A stretch of 64,000 nt of DNA, from the NCBI GenBank assembly GCA_949775045.1, contig OX459100.1, positions 1,766,936 through 1,830,935 of the forward strand. Reading direction: 5' to 3'. The notes below the pieces were generated by a model that made no database searches, had not been told where the DNA came from, and was given only the letters and a program-made list of their open reading frames with translations. Made by a program: the position numbers and the translations under genes. This DNA comes from Metridium senile (lineage: Eukaryota; Cnidaria; Anthozoa; Actiniaria; Metridiidae). This document shows, piece after piece, positions 9,600 to 23,400 of this stretch (position 1 is the stretch's first letter; every line of letters begins with the position of its first letter).

Positions 9600-10547
9600 C
9601 GATGATGATGATGTACCACAAGGGAGTATACTGGGACCTCTCCTTTTTAGCATATACACAAACGACCTGTCACAAGTACCAAAGTATTCTTCATCGCAGA
9701 GTTATGTAGACGACACCAAATTGTTACTAAATTTTCACTTGATATATCAAAATACTATCGATAAGCTGAACGAAGACCTTCACAGAATCTGCGAATGGAC
9801 ATAAACCAACAAACTACTACTCAACCCAGACAAAACTAAACTGGTTATCTTTGGAAGTAGGCCCATGACAAGTAAGGTCGAACATTTTAAAAAAACTCTT
9901 CTTGGCAAAGATGTCAAACCTGTAAATTCTGCACAAGACTTGGTAGTAATGCTTGACTCGAACTTGACTTATAAAGATCATATTTCATACACAATCTCTA
10001 AATGCATGTCACGATTATGCCAAATAAACAGAGTGAAGCATGCTTTAGACAAAAATACTCTGAATGTAGTTATAAACTCTCTAGTGTTTAGTAAACTGTT
10101 TTGCTGCTCAACAGTATGGAGCAACACTACTGATAACAATTTGAATAAACTTCGAAAAGTCCAAAACTACGCTGGCCGGATTGTAAGTGGCACAAAGAAA
10201 TATGATCACATTACTCCTGTACTAAAGGCACTAAAATGGCTACCAATCAAAGAACAACTTTTTTATCGTGATGCTGTGATGTGCTTTAAATGTATGATTG
10301 GTTGCGTTCCACAAATCCTTACAGAATTTCTAATTAGACGTGATAAAGTATGTACAAGAACTACAAGGAATTCGACAATCCTACACATCCCACTATATAC
10401 ACCACTGCTACGGGACAAAGAACATTCCATTACAGATGTGTCAAACTGTGGAACAGTCTTGACAAAGACTTGAAATTAAGTCAGACAATTTTAGAGTTTA
10501 AGAAGAAACTTAAAACAAATATGCTTAACAAATTTAAAAACACTTAA
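9600..10547 (+). pseudogene. CR1/jockey-type LINE fragment, copy A
   Basis: The reverse transcriptase palm is visible as SYVDDTKLLLNF (about 9691-9727), followed by TNKLLLNPDKTKLVIFG after an in-frame TAA (TGG ACA TAA, about 9800). The thumb and C-terminal region follow: HITPVLKALKWLPI and LWNSLDKDLKLSQTILEFKKKLK. A frameshift near 10400-10440 splits the last part between two frames. The 5' two thirds are missing. The same decayed fragment is in copy B, so it predates the duplication. In gene terms it lies in intron 4 of esterase A. Confidence 0.85.
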
Positions 10548-11249
10548 TTTAATTAATGTATTTTTTTTATTTCTTAATATGATTATGATTTTTTTTTTTT
10601 CCCCCTATTGACTCTAGATATGTTTTATATGTAATTTGTAATTTGTGTTCTCTGAAAAGAGAAGGACGAAAAGGACGAAAATAAAAATGTATGTATGTGG
10701 GTCATTCCACATGAGACATAATAATGAAATAATGAAAATTTGACAACATTAAAAAGAGTGCTCCAAAAAGAGAGTTAACTGACTAAGGTTCTCAATGTGA
10801 TTTTACTGTAATATTATCTATTCTATGTGATATTTACTAAGCAAATTAGGCAATCTTCCTATATTTGACTTACTGAATTTCACCATTTGTCCGTCACGTT
10901 TCTTGTAATGTCCGTCACGCTAAATATTCCCTTTTTAAAAAAATAGAAAAAAAACAACTAAAAACTATAGGTCTTCAGTAAGAAAACTTAACCTATAACC
11001 AAATGCTAAAAAGCATTTGTTTTCTATAAACTTCTCACAATTCACAGGAATTTCACTTCTAATTTACCCAACTGGAATTAGTGGTATAGTAGTTTTAGCT
11101 GTAATGTCCGTCACGGTCCTTTTGGACAAAAAACTGACAAGTCGAAAATTATTTCTGAAAACCTTTTTTCATGCAAATTGTAGACAAGGTTCTAAGACAG
11201 TAATAATTTTACTTGGCGATTTTTGTCGAAAAAAAGTCTTTGAGTAATA
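10548..11249. other. LINE 3' flank and intronic sequence
   Basis: T-runs and a repeated GTCCGTCACG motif (10890-11115) occur here. No gene was seen. Matches 47314-48006. Confidence 0.5.
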
Positions 11250-11328
11250 CTGAATGCCAGGATTCGAACCGAGAGCTTCTGCATTGCTGTATCCCCGTTT
11301 TAAACCATTATACCACTGAGTCATTCGA
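11250..11328 (-). tRNA. tRNA-like sequence, probably a pseudogene
   Basis: On the minus strand a perfect B-box GGTTCGAATCC lies about 45 nt after ACTCAGTGGTATAATGGTT, which resembles a D-arm/A-box. The ends CGAATG and CATTC can form a five-pair acceptor helix. The T-stem has one mismatch and the anticodon arm is not convincing, so this is more likely a degenerate tRNA or the head of a tRNA-derived SINE. It is duplicated at 48007-48085. Confidence 0.45.
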
Positions 11329-11605
11329 TGAAAAGTTTGAAACAAAAACACGTTCAAGTCGTTAGGATTCAAGTTCGTTAGCATTCCTCTGAATAGATTT
11401 GAAAAGCGATTGTTTAATATTTCCCTGTGGGAATTCATTGACAATGAACATTAAATTATGAACAGATTATTGATATCTTTTAGGATTGCTTATTTGCTAC
11501 ATTCAAATCCATCCTCGGCTTTAAAGTTATTTTTCTTCGTATAAAATTGTTCATTTTTATTCAAAGATTCCTCCCAAATAATTGATGAGGATTTGAAGTC
11601 ATTCC

Positions 11606-11730
11606 AAGTCCTCCAATTCGGACTGGACGGGATTTCAAATCCTTGCAATTAGTTCCAGTTCTCGGCTGCGCCTCGAACTGGAACTAATTGCGCGGACTTG
11701 AAATCCCGTCCAGTCCTCATTGTCGGACTT
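11606..11730. repeat. Long imperfect hairpin
   Basis: Arms of about 57 bp (AAGTCCTCCAATTCGGACTG and GGACTGGACGGGATTTCAAA regions) meet at a CTCGGCTGCGCCTCG tip. Similar CTCG/GCGA tips occur in hairpins at 18564, 31710, 56846 and 60004. It lies in intron 4 of gene A and is copied at about 48363-48487. Confidence 0.75.
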
Positions 11731-12651
11731 GAAACATTACGTCAAGTCCTTAATTTCTCTGTCATAGCAGGGAGGCATTTTGTGGTTAGCATCAACGACC
11801 CGAGGGGTCAAATTAGCGTGATTTTATCGAACTTTAGAGAGCTATACCTCAGCACTGAGAAATTTGCCCAAAAATATTTTTAGATTGTGTTAAAGAATAT
11901 TCTTGGGTTATTCAATTTACAGAAGCTCTTTGGATTTAATTGTTAGGCGAATCTGCAAAGCTTCATAATGTTAGGCTATATAAATTTGATAGTTCGAACA
12001 TGCCTGTAAGCTTAAATTAGTTTTTATATTTCAAAGAAATGCAATGTTGCTGTAATTCACATACATGAATGTCAAGATGACATACATCAGGTTTTGGATA
12101 GTTTTAGTACAAAGGAATCGTTTTGTGTAGTCAATGCGTCCACTAAAATCTCGACCAATCTTTAGCGTTAAAACGGCGATTTCGACAAACTTTACCAAAT
12201 TGTCATTTTCTCGAAAACTAAAACGTATTTTGCCTTGAAAGCTTTATAGGGCTTTTAGTAATATAATAGACTATATCTGGACAAAATTTGAGCGAAATCG
12301 ATTTTTCGAGGTTTTCCACGAAATGTAAATTTTGTTTTACCATAACTTGTAAATTTCTTGCGCGCTGATTGGCTGAGAGCCATTGTCGATTACAGTCCAG
12401 ACCTGCTTGTGCTCACGACATCCGTGCGCGAGCGGATAAAACGGTTTCCTTCAAACTTTTTTTAGTTGTTTCTCGCTTATTGATGGTAAAAAACGAAGTC
12501 AATTTTCTTTTCTAGTCAATTTTGAGTTTTGATCATTTGTGACGTAATTTTGATTATCGATTACAGTACAGACCCATAGAAAACTGACTTCGATTTGTTA
12601 ATTTGATAATTACCGACATCTGTTAAAATATCAATCAAAGCATTACTTTAC
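11731..12651. other. Intron 4 of gene A, proximal part
   Basis: Non-coding. It contains GCGCGCTGATTGGCTGAG (about 12358-12375), a CCAAT-box plus GCGCGC pairing that recurs near element ends elsewhere in the window. Confidence 0.6.
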
Positions 12652-14404
<1,753 letters not shown>

Positions 14405-16926
14405 GGCGACCTCCTGAAAAACGGAAAAGGAAGAGAAAAAACAATAAGGTATTTTTTCCCTGAAGTCTTTTTTTAGACGTAGGGGCTGGAGGTTAAAAAA
14501 TAGCAGACTGTAAACGGTAAACTATCCTGAGATCAGAGGTTTTTTAAGGTAACAATAACTGACTACAGAAATAGAGTTAAATGTACTAACTACTGACTGA
14601 CAATGGAATTGGCTTTTTGAGGAAGCCTTTTAACTAGTCACTGAACAACCCCATTTAAATCCTGTAGCGGAAACGACAACGTACTAAACATTTTTTCAAA
14701 GTAAAAGGTTATTTAAAAAGACAAGTAAAAACAATTGTTTGTAGATATATGGGTAATCGGACTCCATTGTTGATTGGAAGGAGATAATAAAGGCATGGAG
14801 TGAGAGTGTAGTTTAAAAAACAAACCGACTTGCAATATAACTTACTGTTAAAAGTAGAGGTCTGGTAGTATCTTCGTCGACTAAACGTTCCAAGTAAATG
14901 ATAATGGATTGTGAAGGTCGGTCTTGGTAGCTTCTAATGGAAATATTTCTGTGATTATGTCATGATTGTATGTTGTAACTGCTAAACAAATTGGGTCATC
15001 TGCATGACGTTACCGCGATGATGTTTCCCAAAAATAAGATAATTGTACAAAATATAGGTCTTTGGACGTTCTGGAAAAGTTCCTGTACAATTGGAAACCT
15101 CTTAAACTGTTGTTCGTTTTTCGAGGAAGGTAGAATGTCGATCTTCAAGCTTATTATAAATATTTGGCATTTGTTAAATCATTTCTGTGATGTTGTTGAT
15201 CGCATAGAGCATTTTTTTTTTAATGCAATGGTACTGACTGGTAAATTGCAGGTTAGCCTCAAGCTGAACTATTTCTAAAGTAGTTAAGTTCATGTTAAAT
15301 TTTTCCGATGTCATTTCAGTACTTTCTTAAAATGGGAAATGATATTCTCTGCTCAGGTTTTTATACTTTTTACCCGTGTACGAAAAAGCCCGATTCTAAA
15401 AACGCAAACGGTTCTATTTATTCGTCGTCGTCGTCGTCGTCGTCGTGGTCCTCAAATTGGAGGGTCAGGTCCCAGACGTTCTTAGCAACAATGACATCAT
15501 GTCTCATTTGAAGCTCGAGTGATCTCGCCCAGATGGCGTCTAGTTTATTGTAATTTAATTTGATTTTAAATAATAGTATTGAGAAGAGTCGACTAGATTA
15601 TGCAGGAAAACGTTTGTGTAATTTCATACAAGACCGATGAGTGTTTTAGTATGCGAGGTGAGGGTAAAATACTGACAACTCCATGTTTAATTAATTCTGC
15701 AATGGGATTCTAGTATACAAGTTAAGTTTTGAAGTTCAAGCTTTTGGCTTATAATTATTACATTTGATTATTTTCAGTACCATATACGTTGTTCAGTGAG
15801 CCTCTTTACTCTTTCCCTTACCACAAGGGTTTTACGGGTCTCTAGTTTCCCTCATGTATGAAATTATATGTTGTAAATATTGAAGTAGTGGTGGTGAGCG
15901 TCAAGCACAAAAGATCCCAGATTGGATAAGATGGTAATTAAATATATGTGTTTAATATAAATTCTGGTGCCGTCAACATTTTTTATCAGCGAAGAAGCTT
16001 TTTTATTAGAACGGGTTTTATCTTATGGCTAAGTGGTTTACCCAGAAAATATCTTGTTCTTCCAAATAAGAGTTATGTTCTGTGATTATAATGTTTATGG
16101 GTTTTAACGTATTGATAGATATTTATGGGCTCCATTATCTATTTTATCTTGTTAATAAAAATTTATCCAATTTTAAACGATGTAAAGACTTTGTACAACA
16201 AGCCCGGGATAAGTCAAAGTTCTTCAAGAATTGGTATACATTTAATCAGTGTCATGTGTGTAATTTTGTAGGGTGATAATTCTTAGAAAAGGCATTAAAT
16301 AAGTTATAGTTCTACACCGTTCAGTTCCGTCTCGAAAATAGTAATCGGTGTAGCTTCCATCAAAGTTCGAAAGGTCGGGAAAGGGGTATTTGTCTATTAT
16401 CTATCTAAAATCAATCTTACCTGATGAACTATTACTTCATATGACGCAAGATATGCTGTTATGTGATGTTTTTGCACTGATATATATCAGACATGTCCAG
16501 TTCTCACCGGCCAATGTCTTAGGTAGGACATCCAAATATATTTGTATTTCAAAAGTCGTTGTCGCCGTATCAAACATCCAGTCCACACTCAAAGAGGGTC
16601 CTGAAGGGGTAAAATGGGAGCAGGAATTGGCCGTATGTTTGACAGGGAAAAAATGATAGGATTGGATGCACTGGGACTGGGATTTACAATAAAAGAACAA
16701 TAGAAAATGGGAATGAGATTGATAAACTTGACCAACATGGATTATGTGATTTTTGACTGGGATTTGGTCTAAATATAAACTGGGAAATGAGATTCGGACC
16801 CCCCCTTCAGGACCCTCCTCAAATGGTGACGGTATAATTTTCTTTTATTATCTAATTATTCATACCATATTTTGGTTGTACGTGTTTGTGGGTTATATGA
16901 CCACAGTGGCATGACATTATGTTCAT
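14405..16926. other. Upstream region of esterase gene A
   Basis: Non-coding and nearly identical to 51184-53662. It contains a (TCG)n run of about eight units at 15421-15446, which is one or more units longer than in copy B. Small open frames here are present in both copies but show no family signature or codon pattern, so none is called as a gene. No clear TATA box was assigned. Confidence 0.6.
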
Positions 16927-18689
16927 TTATTATATGGCATCAAAATTCCGCGCGCTCTGATTGGTTGCTGACACATAATGACCGGTCATTATTTTCTTGT
17001 AATGACCGGTCATTAATTATTCAGTTTTCTCGGCTGGACGGTGGCTTTGAGTTTGTTTGTACGCGAGGTGAAAACAACAACAAAAACCTACTTATTTTTC
17101 GATAAACAATAATAAGAACTTTAATTCAAGGCTAAGAGACAAGTATTGGTTGTTTTTGCAAACATTTTGACAAGCAAAAATTGATAAAATCAAATCAATA
17201 TTGCAAAAACTCACGAGAGATCTAGAATACACATATTTCATAGGTTATGAGAATACTGAAAAGCTTATTTTCTAATTCTCTAAAGAACATAAAGCTTTCA
17301 CATACCTCAATAAAAGTTGAAAAGTGTACTTTTAGTTTTTATCTTTCCTTGTAAACAATAATAAGAACTTTTATTCAAGGCTAAGTGACAAGCATTGGCT
17401 GTTTTTGCAAACATTTTGACAAGCAAAAGTTGATAAAATCAAATCAATATTGCAAAAACTCGCGAGAGAATACACATATTTCATAGGTTGTGAGAATACT
17501 CAAAAGCTTATTTTTTAATTCTCTAAAAAACATAAAGCTTTCACATACACCAATAACAGTTGAAAAGTGTACTTTTAGTTTTTTATCTTTCCTTGTAAAC
17601 AGCACGGCGGTGATTTGAGGTATCTTTTGTTGAGATATACATGTCGTTGCTTTTCAGTCACCTTTAAAAAGCTTTAAAACTCACGAAAAGTTTTTCTACT
17701 AAAGTAAACATAGTTTTTGAAGTCAGGCAGTGTTATTGTCTTTCTTTTTCTGCATACAAAAGATTCAAAAATCTTGAAAAGGACGATTTACTCGATCCAA
17801 AGTGCTGTCAGCGTTCCTCATATCATCAGGAGGAGCCAACGACCAGCTGGGACAATTATAACTGTTCTTACATCCCAGCCAGGTAATTTCAGAATGACAG
17901 GATCTATATAGTGAAAAACGTGAGAGCGTATAGAATAGTCAAGGTACAGAATTTAATTCCAAGTAACTTACTTATAAGAACAGTTTTTTTAAAGAACACC
18001 CCCGTTGGCTCCTGTATCATCCTTTCATCTTCTTCATAAAGTATGACACAGACAAATAAATTCCTTTAAAAGTTGACAGTGATTTCGATTTTAACTTTAA
18101 AAAGTTCTTATTATTGTTTATCGAAAAATAAGCTTCCGTAGGCTCTTTTTCTCGATGCAAACGTCCACAAGACCGACGAATTTCAACTCGTTTCAACATC
18201 CATCGTGGCTCACTTGGTTATGTCAGCTAAAATCCTTTGTAAAACTTGTTTTTTGTTTCTTGACTTTGTTTGATGTTGAGATATAAACAAAACCCTTTGT
18301 CTTTAAATGATCTTTGATTTGGAATGCTCAAGAAAGCTGTAGTAATTTTAATATTTTGGCATCAAAATTGCTGTAAGTTTGTTGAGGCAGCCATCACATG
18401 AATGAAAACCGGTTTCTGATCTGACAACCCGCTCTTTTTCAGTAAATACTGGGAAGCCATTTGAAAGCAACGCACGCGCGTCGTAAAATATCAAAAAAGA
18501 TATGACTTTCTCTCGCTTTTTAAAATAGCCATATAATAAATAACTTATTAACCTCGTCCGTTCGGTCATTACAGGGAAATCTCAGACCTCGGTCTTGATG
18601 TATTGCCCTCGCTTTCGCTCGGTCAATACGACAATACCTCGGTCTGAGATTTCCCTGTAATGACCTCACTCTCGGTTAATAAGTGGTAT
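16927..18689. mobile_element. Hairpin-ended element, copy A
   Basis: The older relic at 41526-41540 has GTTCAT joined directly to ATAACAGAC, and here about 1.76 kb lies between them. The left end is TTATTATATGGC, which recurs inverted at about 18531-18544 (GCCATATAATAAAT). Outside that lies a long hairpin (18564-18665, GGTCATTACAGGGAAATCTC arms) and then AATAAGTGGTAT. Near the left end is CCGCGCGCTCTGATTGG. Inside, a unit of about 248 bp is duplicated in tandem (17104-17351 and 17352-17596). No transposase was found. Only an AT dinucleotide could be a target duplication. Confidence 0.7.
18564..18665. repeat. Terminal hairpin of the 16927-18689 element
   Basis: The first 25 bp of the arms (GGTCATTACAGGGAAATCTC and following) pair perfectly. 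Inner parts pair imperfectly around CCTCGCTTTCGCTCGGTC. Copy B carries it at about 55289-55390. Confidence 0.85.
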
Positions 18690-18941
18690 ATAACAGACTT
18701 CCTTTGCAGGCTTAAGAATATCTGTCAGTACACTGTCTTTATATACTGGTTCATTAATTTTAATATAGGTACTTTAAAACATTTTAAGATCGGTTCATCT
18801 TTTTTGATTTATGACAAGTTTGCAAAATCACAACTATTAGGAAATCTTGAACTGGATGATTTTCAATTTTAATGTTTATTTTTTTAGCTCAATTTCATAA
18901 TAGTCCCCTTCACAGTTCCCATAATATAATGAAATTTGTAA

Positions 18942-19313
18942 CACCGTAAAAAATGTTGATTTAACTTTACTGACGTTTCAAGCTTTAGCCCTTCGTCGGA
19001 GTAAAAGAGTTAGAATAAGACAGACACTGAGTTTAAATACGAAGCGGGAAAAGTGATGAACCAATCAAAAGGTGATAGAAAATGTAGGAGGAGTTACAGA
19101 ACAATCGAAAAATTAAATGAAAGCGAAGCGTTCATTCATGCCAAAAGGTTGCTGTGTACCTAAGGAATAAATTAGTCGCATTTCTTTAGATTTACGGTTA
19201 TTGTTAGTTCCAGTAATGCGACATAAACCAAAAGCTGTCATGTGATTAATGTTATGATTAGCATTAGTGACCATTTTACTTGTGTTACCCCTAATGTTAT
19301 TTATTGTATTCAA
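18942..19313 (-). pseudogene. Penelope-like 3' end: GIY-YIG C-terminal half plus tail
   Basis: The minus strand encodes INHMTAFGLCRITG, then a Lys-rich stretch, then LIYSLGTQQPFGMNERF and a stop at about 19113. This is the usual C-terminus of Penelope proteins. Downstream on the same strand comes a hammerhead-like tail (CTCCGACGAAGGGC then CTTGAAACGTCAG, 19002-18970) and the start of the 95-bp unit. The N-terminal half of the same GIY-YIG domain reads on the opposite strand from 19280, so an inversion has split the gene. Copy B lacks the end of this coding part by deletion. Confidence 0.7.
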
Positions 19314-19442
19314 TGTACTTTATGTCGGTGAAACTGGTAGACGTCTTGGTGATCGTATCCGCGATCACGTTCGTGATATAGGCACGAACAATAACACTAA
19401 GCCAGTCTCCCGCCATTTTAATTCTGCTAAGTCAGCATTTTT
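19267..19442 (+). pseudogene. Penelope-like GIY-YIG domain, N-terminal half
   Basis: LYVGETGRRLGDRIRDHVRD is the GIY-YIG core. SRHFNS follows, and the frame then runs into the 95-bp satellite. Copy B retains 14 bases missing here, giving YCIQCTLCNQLYVGETGRR with the zinc-binding cysteines. The rest of the domain is on the minus strand next door. Confidence 0.75.
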
Positions 19443-19826
19443 TTACGTTGTTACAAAGTTCATTCTATTACCTATCGTTTATATCAAACACCGACGCAGC
19501 CTATACTAGTTCAGTTACTCGCTAGTTTCCATTTTTTACGGTGTTACAAATTTCATTCTATTACGTATCGTTTATATCAAACACCGACGCAGCCTATACT
19601 AGTTTACTCTCTAGTTTCTATTTCTATTTTTTACGGTGTTACAAATTTCATTCTATTACCTATCGTTTATATCAAACACCGATACAGCCTATACGAGTTT
19701 ACTCGCTAGTTTCTATTTCTATTTTTTACGGTGTTACAAATTTCATTCTATTACCTATCGTTTATACCAAACACCGATGCAGCCTATACTAGTTTACTCG
19801 CTAGTTTCTATTTCTATTTTTTACGT
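19443..19826 (+). repeat. 95-bp satellite, about four units
   Basis: Units contain TTACAAATTTCATTCTATTA, CCTATCGTTTATATCAAACA and ACTCGCTAGTTTC, with starts near 19451, 19546, 19641 and 19736. The same unit follows hammerhead-like tails at 29461 (inverted) and 32830, so it belongs to the 3' tail of one Penelope family. More units are at 56140-56515 and 58827-59090. Confidence 0.9.
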
Positions 19827-20436
19827 TGTCTGCCTTAGAAATAGAAAATGTTATATCAACTTTCAATAGCTCAAAAGCAAGTGGTCCATTTAGTATTCCC
19901 ACCTGTTTGCTGAAGTCATTGAAAAAGGTGTTATCTTATTTGTTACAACTGCTTTTTAACTCCTCCTATGCATCAGGCCTAGTCCCGGACCAACTTAAAA
20001 TTGCAAAAGTAATACCAAGACATAAAAAAGACTCTCGACATAGCGTTTCCAATTATAGGCCCATTTTTTTGTTATCAAACTTTAATAAGATCATTGAGAA
20101 ACTGATGCACAGCAGGCTTATTAATTATTTAGATAAATACTCAATATTATCAAATAATCAGTTTGGCTTCAGATCCAAACAATCCACTACTCATGCTTTA
20201 TTACTATTAACTGACAAAATTCAAACTGCAATTGACAAAGGTTTATATTCATGCGGTATGTTTCTAGACTTGAGTAAAGCATTCGATACTGTTAACCATG
20301 GAATTCTCCTAAAAAAAACTTGAATACTATGGTATCCGAGGTATAGCAAATAAATGGTTTGCTTCCTACTTGGACAATAGACAACAGTTCGTGTCCCTGA
20401 GGAACAGTAACTCAGATTACCATTCAATATCATGTG

Positions 20437-23400
20437 ATATACTATTGATGCGCCTCACTGGCTGCGTCGCTATTATTGCTGCTCTTCAATTTTCAAGTTT
20501 CTTATGCCCTAATTTTTATTATTTAGACCATCATATAGTTTAAGTACTTGTCTAAACATTACTACAAGGTAATGATGAGGTTTATATACTCGAGCCTTGC
20601 CTTACGGAACATTTTTTCGACAATCAATGGAATACCACGTTTGGAACCTGATACTTGGAATTGTTTAAAGGCCGCTGGCATTGCGAAGTTTACTACTCGA
20701 CGTGGCTGTAGAGCTGGAAGACACAAACAAAGACCTATCACAACAATACAAGGTAATGGAAGATATTACCATTCTACAAGTGAACTAAATCTAAATATTA
20801 GTCATCTAACGCTTCAAAATGATTACTACTCGCCATTTATGCAAATTTCACCGAAGTTACTTGACCGTAGCTGTCATAACAATTGCCTAATCAAACCATT
20901 GTTGATTCCCGCTGCTACGCGTTGTACTTCAAAGCCAATTGATTTTGCTCTTCTAAATACAAGATCTGTTTGTAATAAATCCTTGCTGGTAAAAGATCAT
21001 GTTGTTGATAATGACATTGACGTGTTAGCCATAACCGAAACCTGGCTGAGTGATTCTGTTCAGGATGTCCATGTTATCCGTGATGTTTGTCCCACTGGCT
21101 ACCAACTATTCAATGTACCAAGAGGTCGGAGGGGTGGAGGTGTGGCACTCCTTTACAAGAATCTGCTTAAGTTCAACAGTCAATCTTCCATCGAGAGAAA
21201 ATTCAAATCTTTTGAATTCACTGATCTATTAATGAAACACTCGTCTTCAAGTTTAAGGATTGTTATCATATACCGTCCACCTCCCTCAAGATCTAATCAG
21301 TCCTCCATTACTGCGTTTTTTGATGAATTTCCACTTCTACTTGAAAATCTTGCAACAGCACCTGGATTGCTTCTACTAGTTGGTGATTTTAACTTTCACG
21401 TTGATGATGTTGGTGATCCTGTGGCCACACGATTTATTCAGCTTTTGGAGTCATTCAATCTAGTACAGCATGTAAATGAGTCTACTCACAAAAATGGTCA
21501 TACTCTCGATTTAATTATCACCAGAGCGGATGAAAAAATCACCAGCAATCTCAAGATAAGTGATCCTGGTATATCTGACCATTACCTAGTTGAATGCAGT
21601 CTCTCTTTGCCCAAACCTAATTTGGAGAGAAGAGAAATCTTCTACCGCAAGATAAAATCGATAGATATATCTCAGCTTCGTGATGATATTCGTAGTTCAC
21701 CGCTCTTAAACCCCATAGCGAGGGACTTACCATCATTAGTTGAAAACTACGAAAGCCAACTGGAAACAATCATGAACACCCATGCACCTGAAAAAAGTCG
21801 AATGATCACTATAAGGCCATCCGCCGCTTGGTATGATGATGAAATTGACAAAGAAAAACGAAAACGAAGAAAACTTGAACGACGCTGGCGTAAATCGCGT
21901 CTAGTCATTGACAGACAACTTTACAAAGACCAATGTAAATTAGTAAATTCCCTAATAAGAAGCACAAAGTCCAGGTATTACTCAAACATCATAAATGAAA
22001 ACAAAGGAAATCAAAGGATATTATTCAACACAGTAGATAAACTACTTCATCGCAAAGGCGAGAACCGCTACCCAACTGCCTCATCTCCAGAGAGACTAGC
22101 AAACAACTTCGCGGATTTCTTTGTTAACAAAATCGAAACGATACGAAATGATCTAACAAACAAAGACACAACAGATTACAATCTCACCGAAGATAAAGAT
22201 GAAGTTGATGTCATTAATGAACTTACAGAATTTAAAGTGATGTCCGAAGAACAAGTAAAGAATCTAATCAACACCTTCACCTTGAAGTCCTGTATGCTAG
22301 ATCCAATGCCTGCCTCGATTCTAAAGAGCTGTATCGACATTCTACTGCCAATATTCACCAAAATTATCAACTTATCCTTAGAGACAGCTACCATGCCTAA
22401 GTGTCTAAAAGAAGCTATAATCAAGCCAAAACTCAAGAAAGAATCTCTAAGCCACGAACATTACTCAAATTTTAGACCTATATCTAATATGAAATTCATA
22501 TCAAAAATAATTGAAAAAGCAGTGCTATTCCAGTTAGATGATCACATGAAGCATAACAACATAGAAGAAAGACTACAATCAGCATATAAACGTTTCCACA
22601 GCACTGAGACAGCCCTTGTCAAGGTCCACAATGACATTGTTCACGCAATTGACAACAAGTGCTACGTCATATTGTTACTACTCGACCTTTCGGCAGCATT
22701 TGACACTGTTGATCACAAAATTTTGCTGTCCCGTTTATCCAACCGCTTTGGTATTACAGGAATTGCGCTGCGATGGTTTCAATCATACCTTGAAGACCGT
22801 CAGCAAAGAGTATGTGTACAGGGTGCATCATCGTCAAAAAACACGCTGACATGCGGTGTCCCTCAAGGATCGATTCTCGGGCCGATACTATACCTGATAT
22901 ACACATCGCCACTAGGAGACATTGTCAGACGTCATCGCCTATGGTGTCATTTCTATGCAGATGACACGCAAATATATTGCACCTTCAAACCTGAAGATAA
23001 GACAGTCTCAGTTACAGCTATAGAAGCATGTGTCAAAGACATTGATACATGGATGTCAACTAATAAACTTAAACTAAACAAAGACAAAACTGAAATACTT
23101 ATAATTGGATCGCAGTTTAGGCCACACCCAGGTATTGAGGGTATTGCAGTTTCAGATGAATACGTACGAGCCTCTGACTACGCACGAAACATTGGAGTTA
23201 TATTCGACAAGCACATAACATTGGAAAAACACGTCACAAACACTTGTAAATCAGCTTTCTATCACTTAAGGAATATTGCCAAAATAAGAGACTGTCTAAC
23301 ACAAAGTGATGCAGAGACCTTAGTGCATACATTCATTTCGTCCAAACTAGACTATTGTAATGCACTCTTATATGGCCTTCCACAGTGCATCCTTGACAAA

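Noticed and set aside
16437..16700. Conserved frames on both strands upstream of genes A and B (16390-16656, 16437-16700 and the B copies)
   Set aside because: Identity between copies simply reflects the recent duplication. There is no domain, signal peptide or codon bias, and both strands are open over the same bases.
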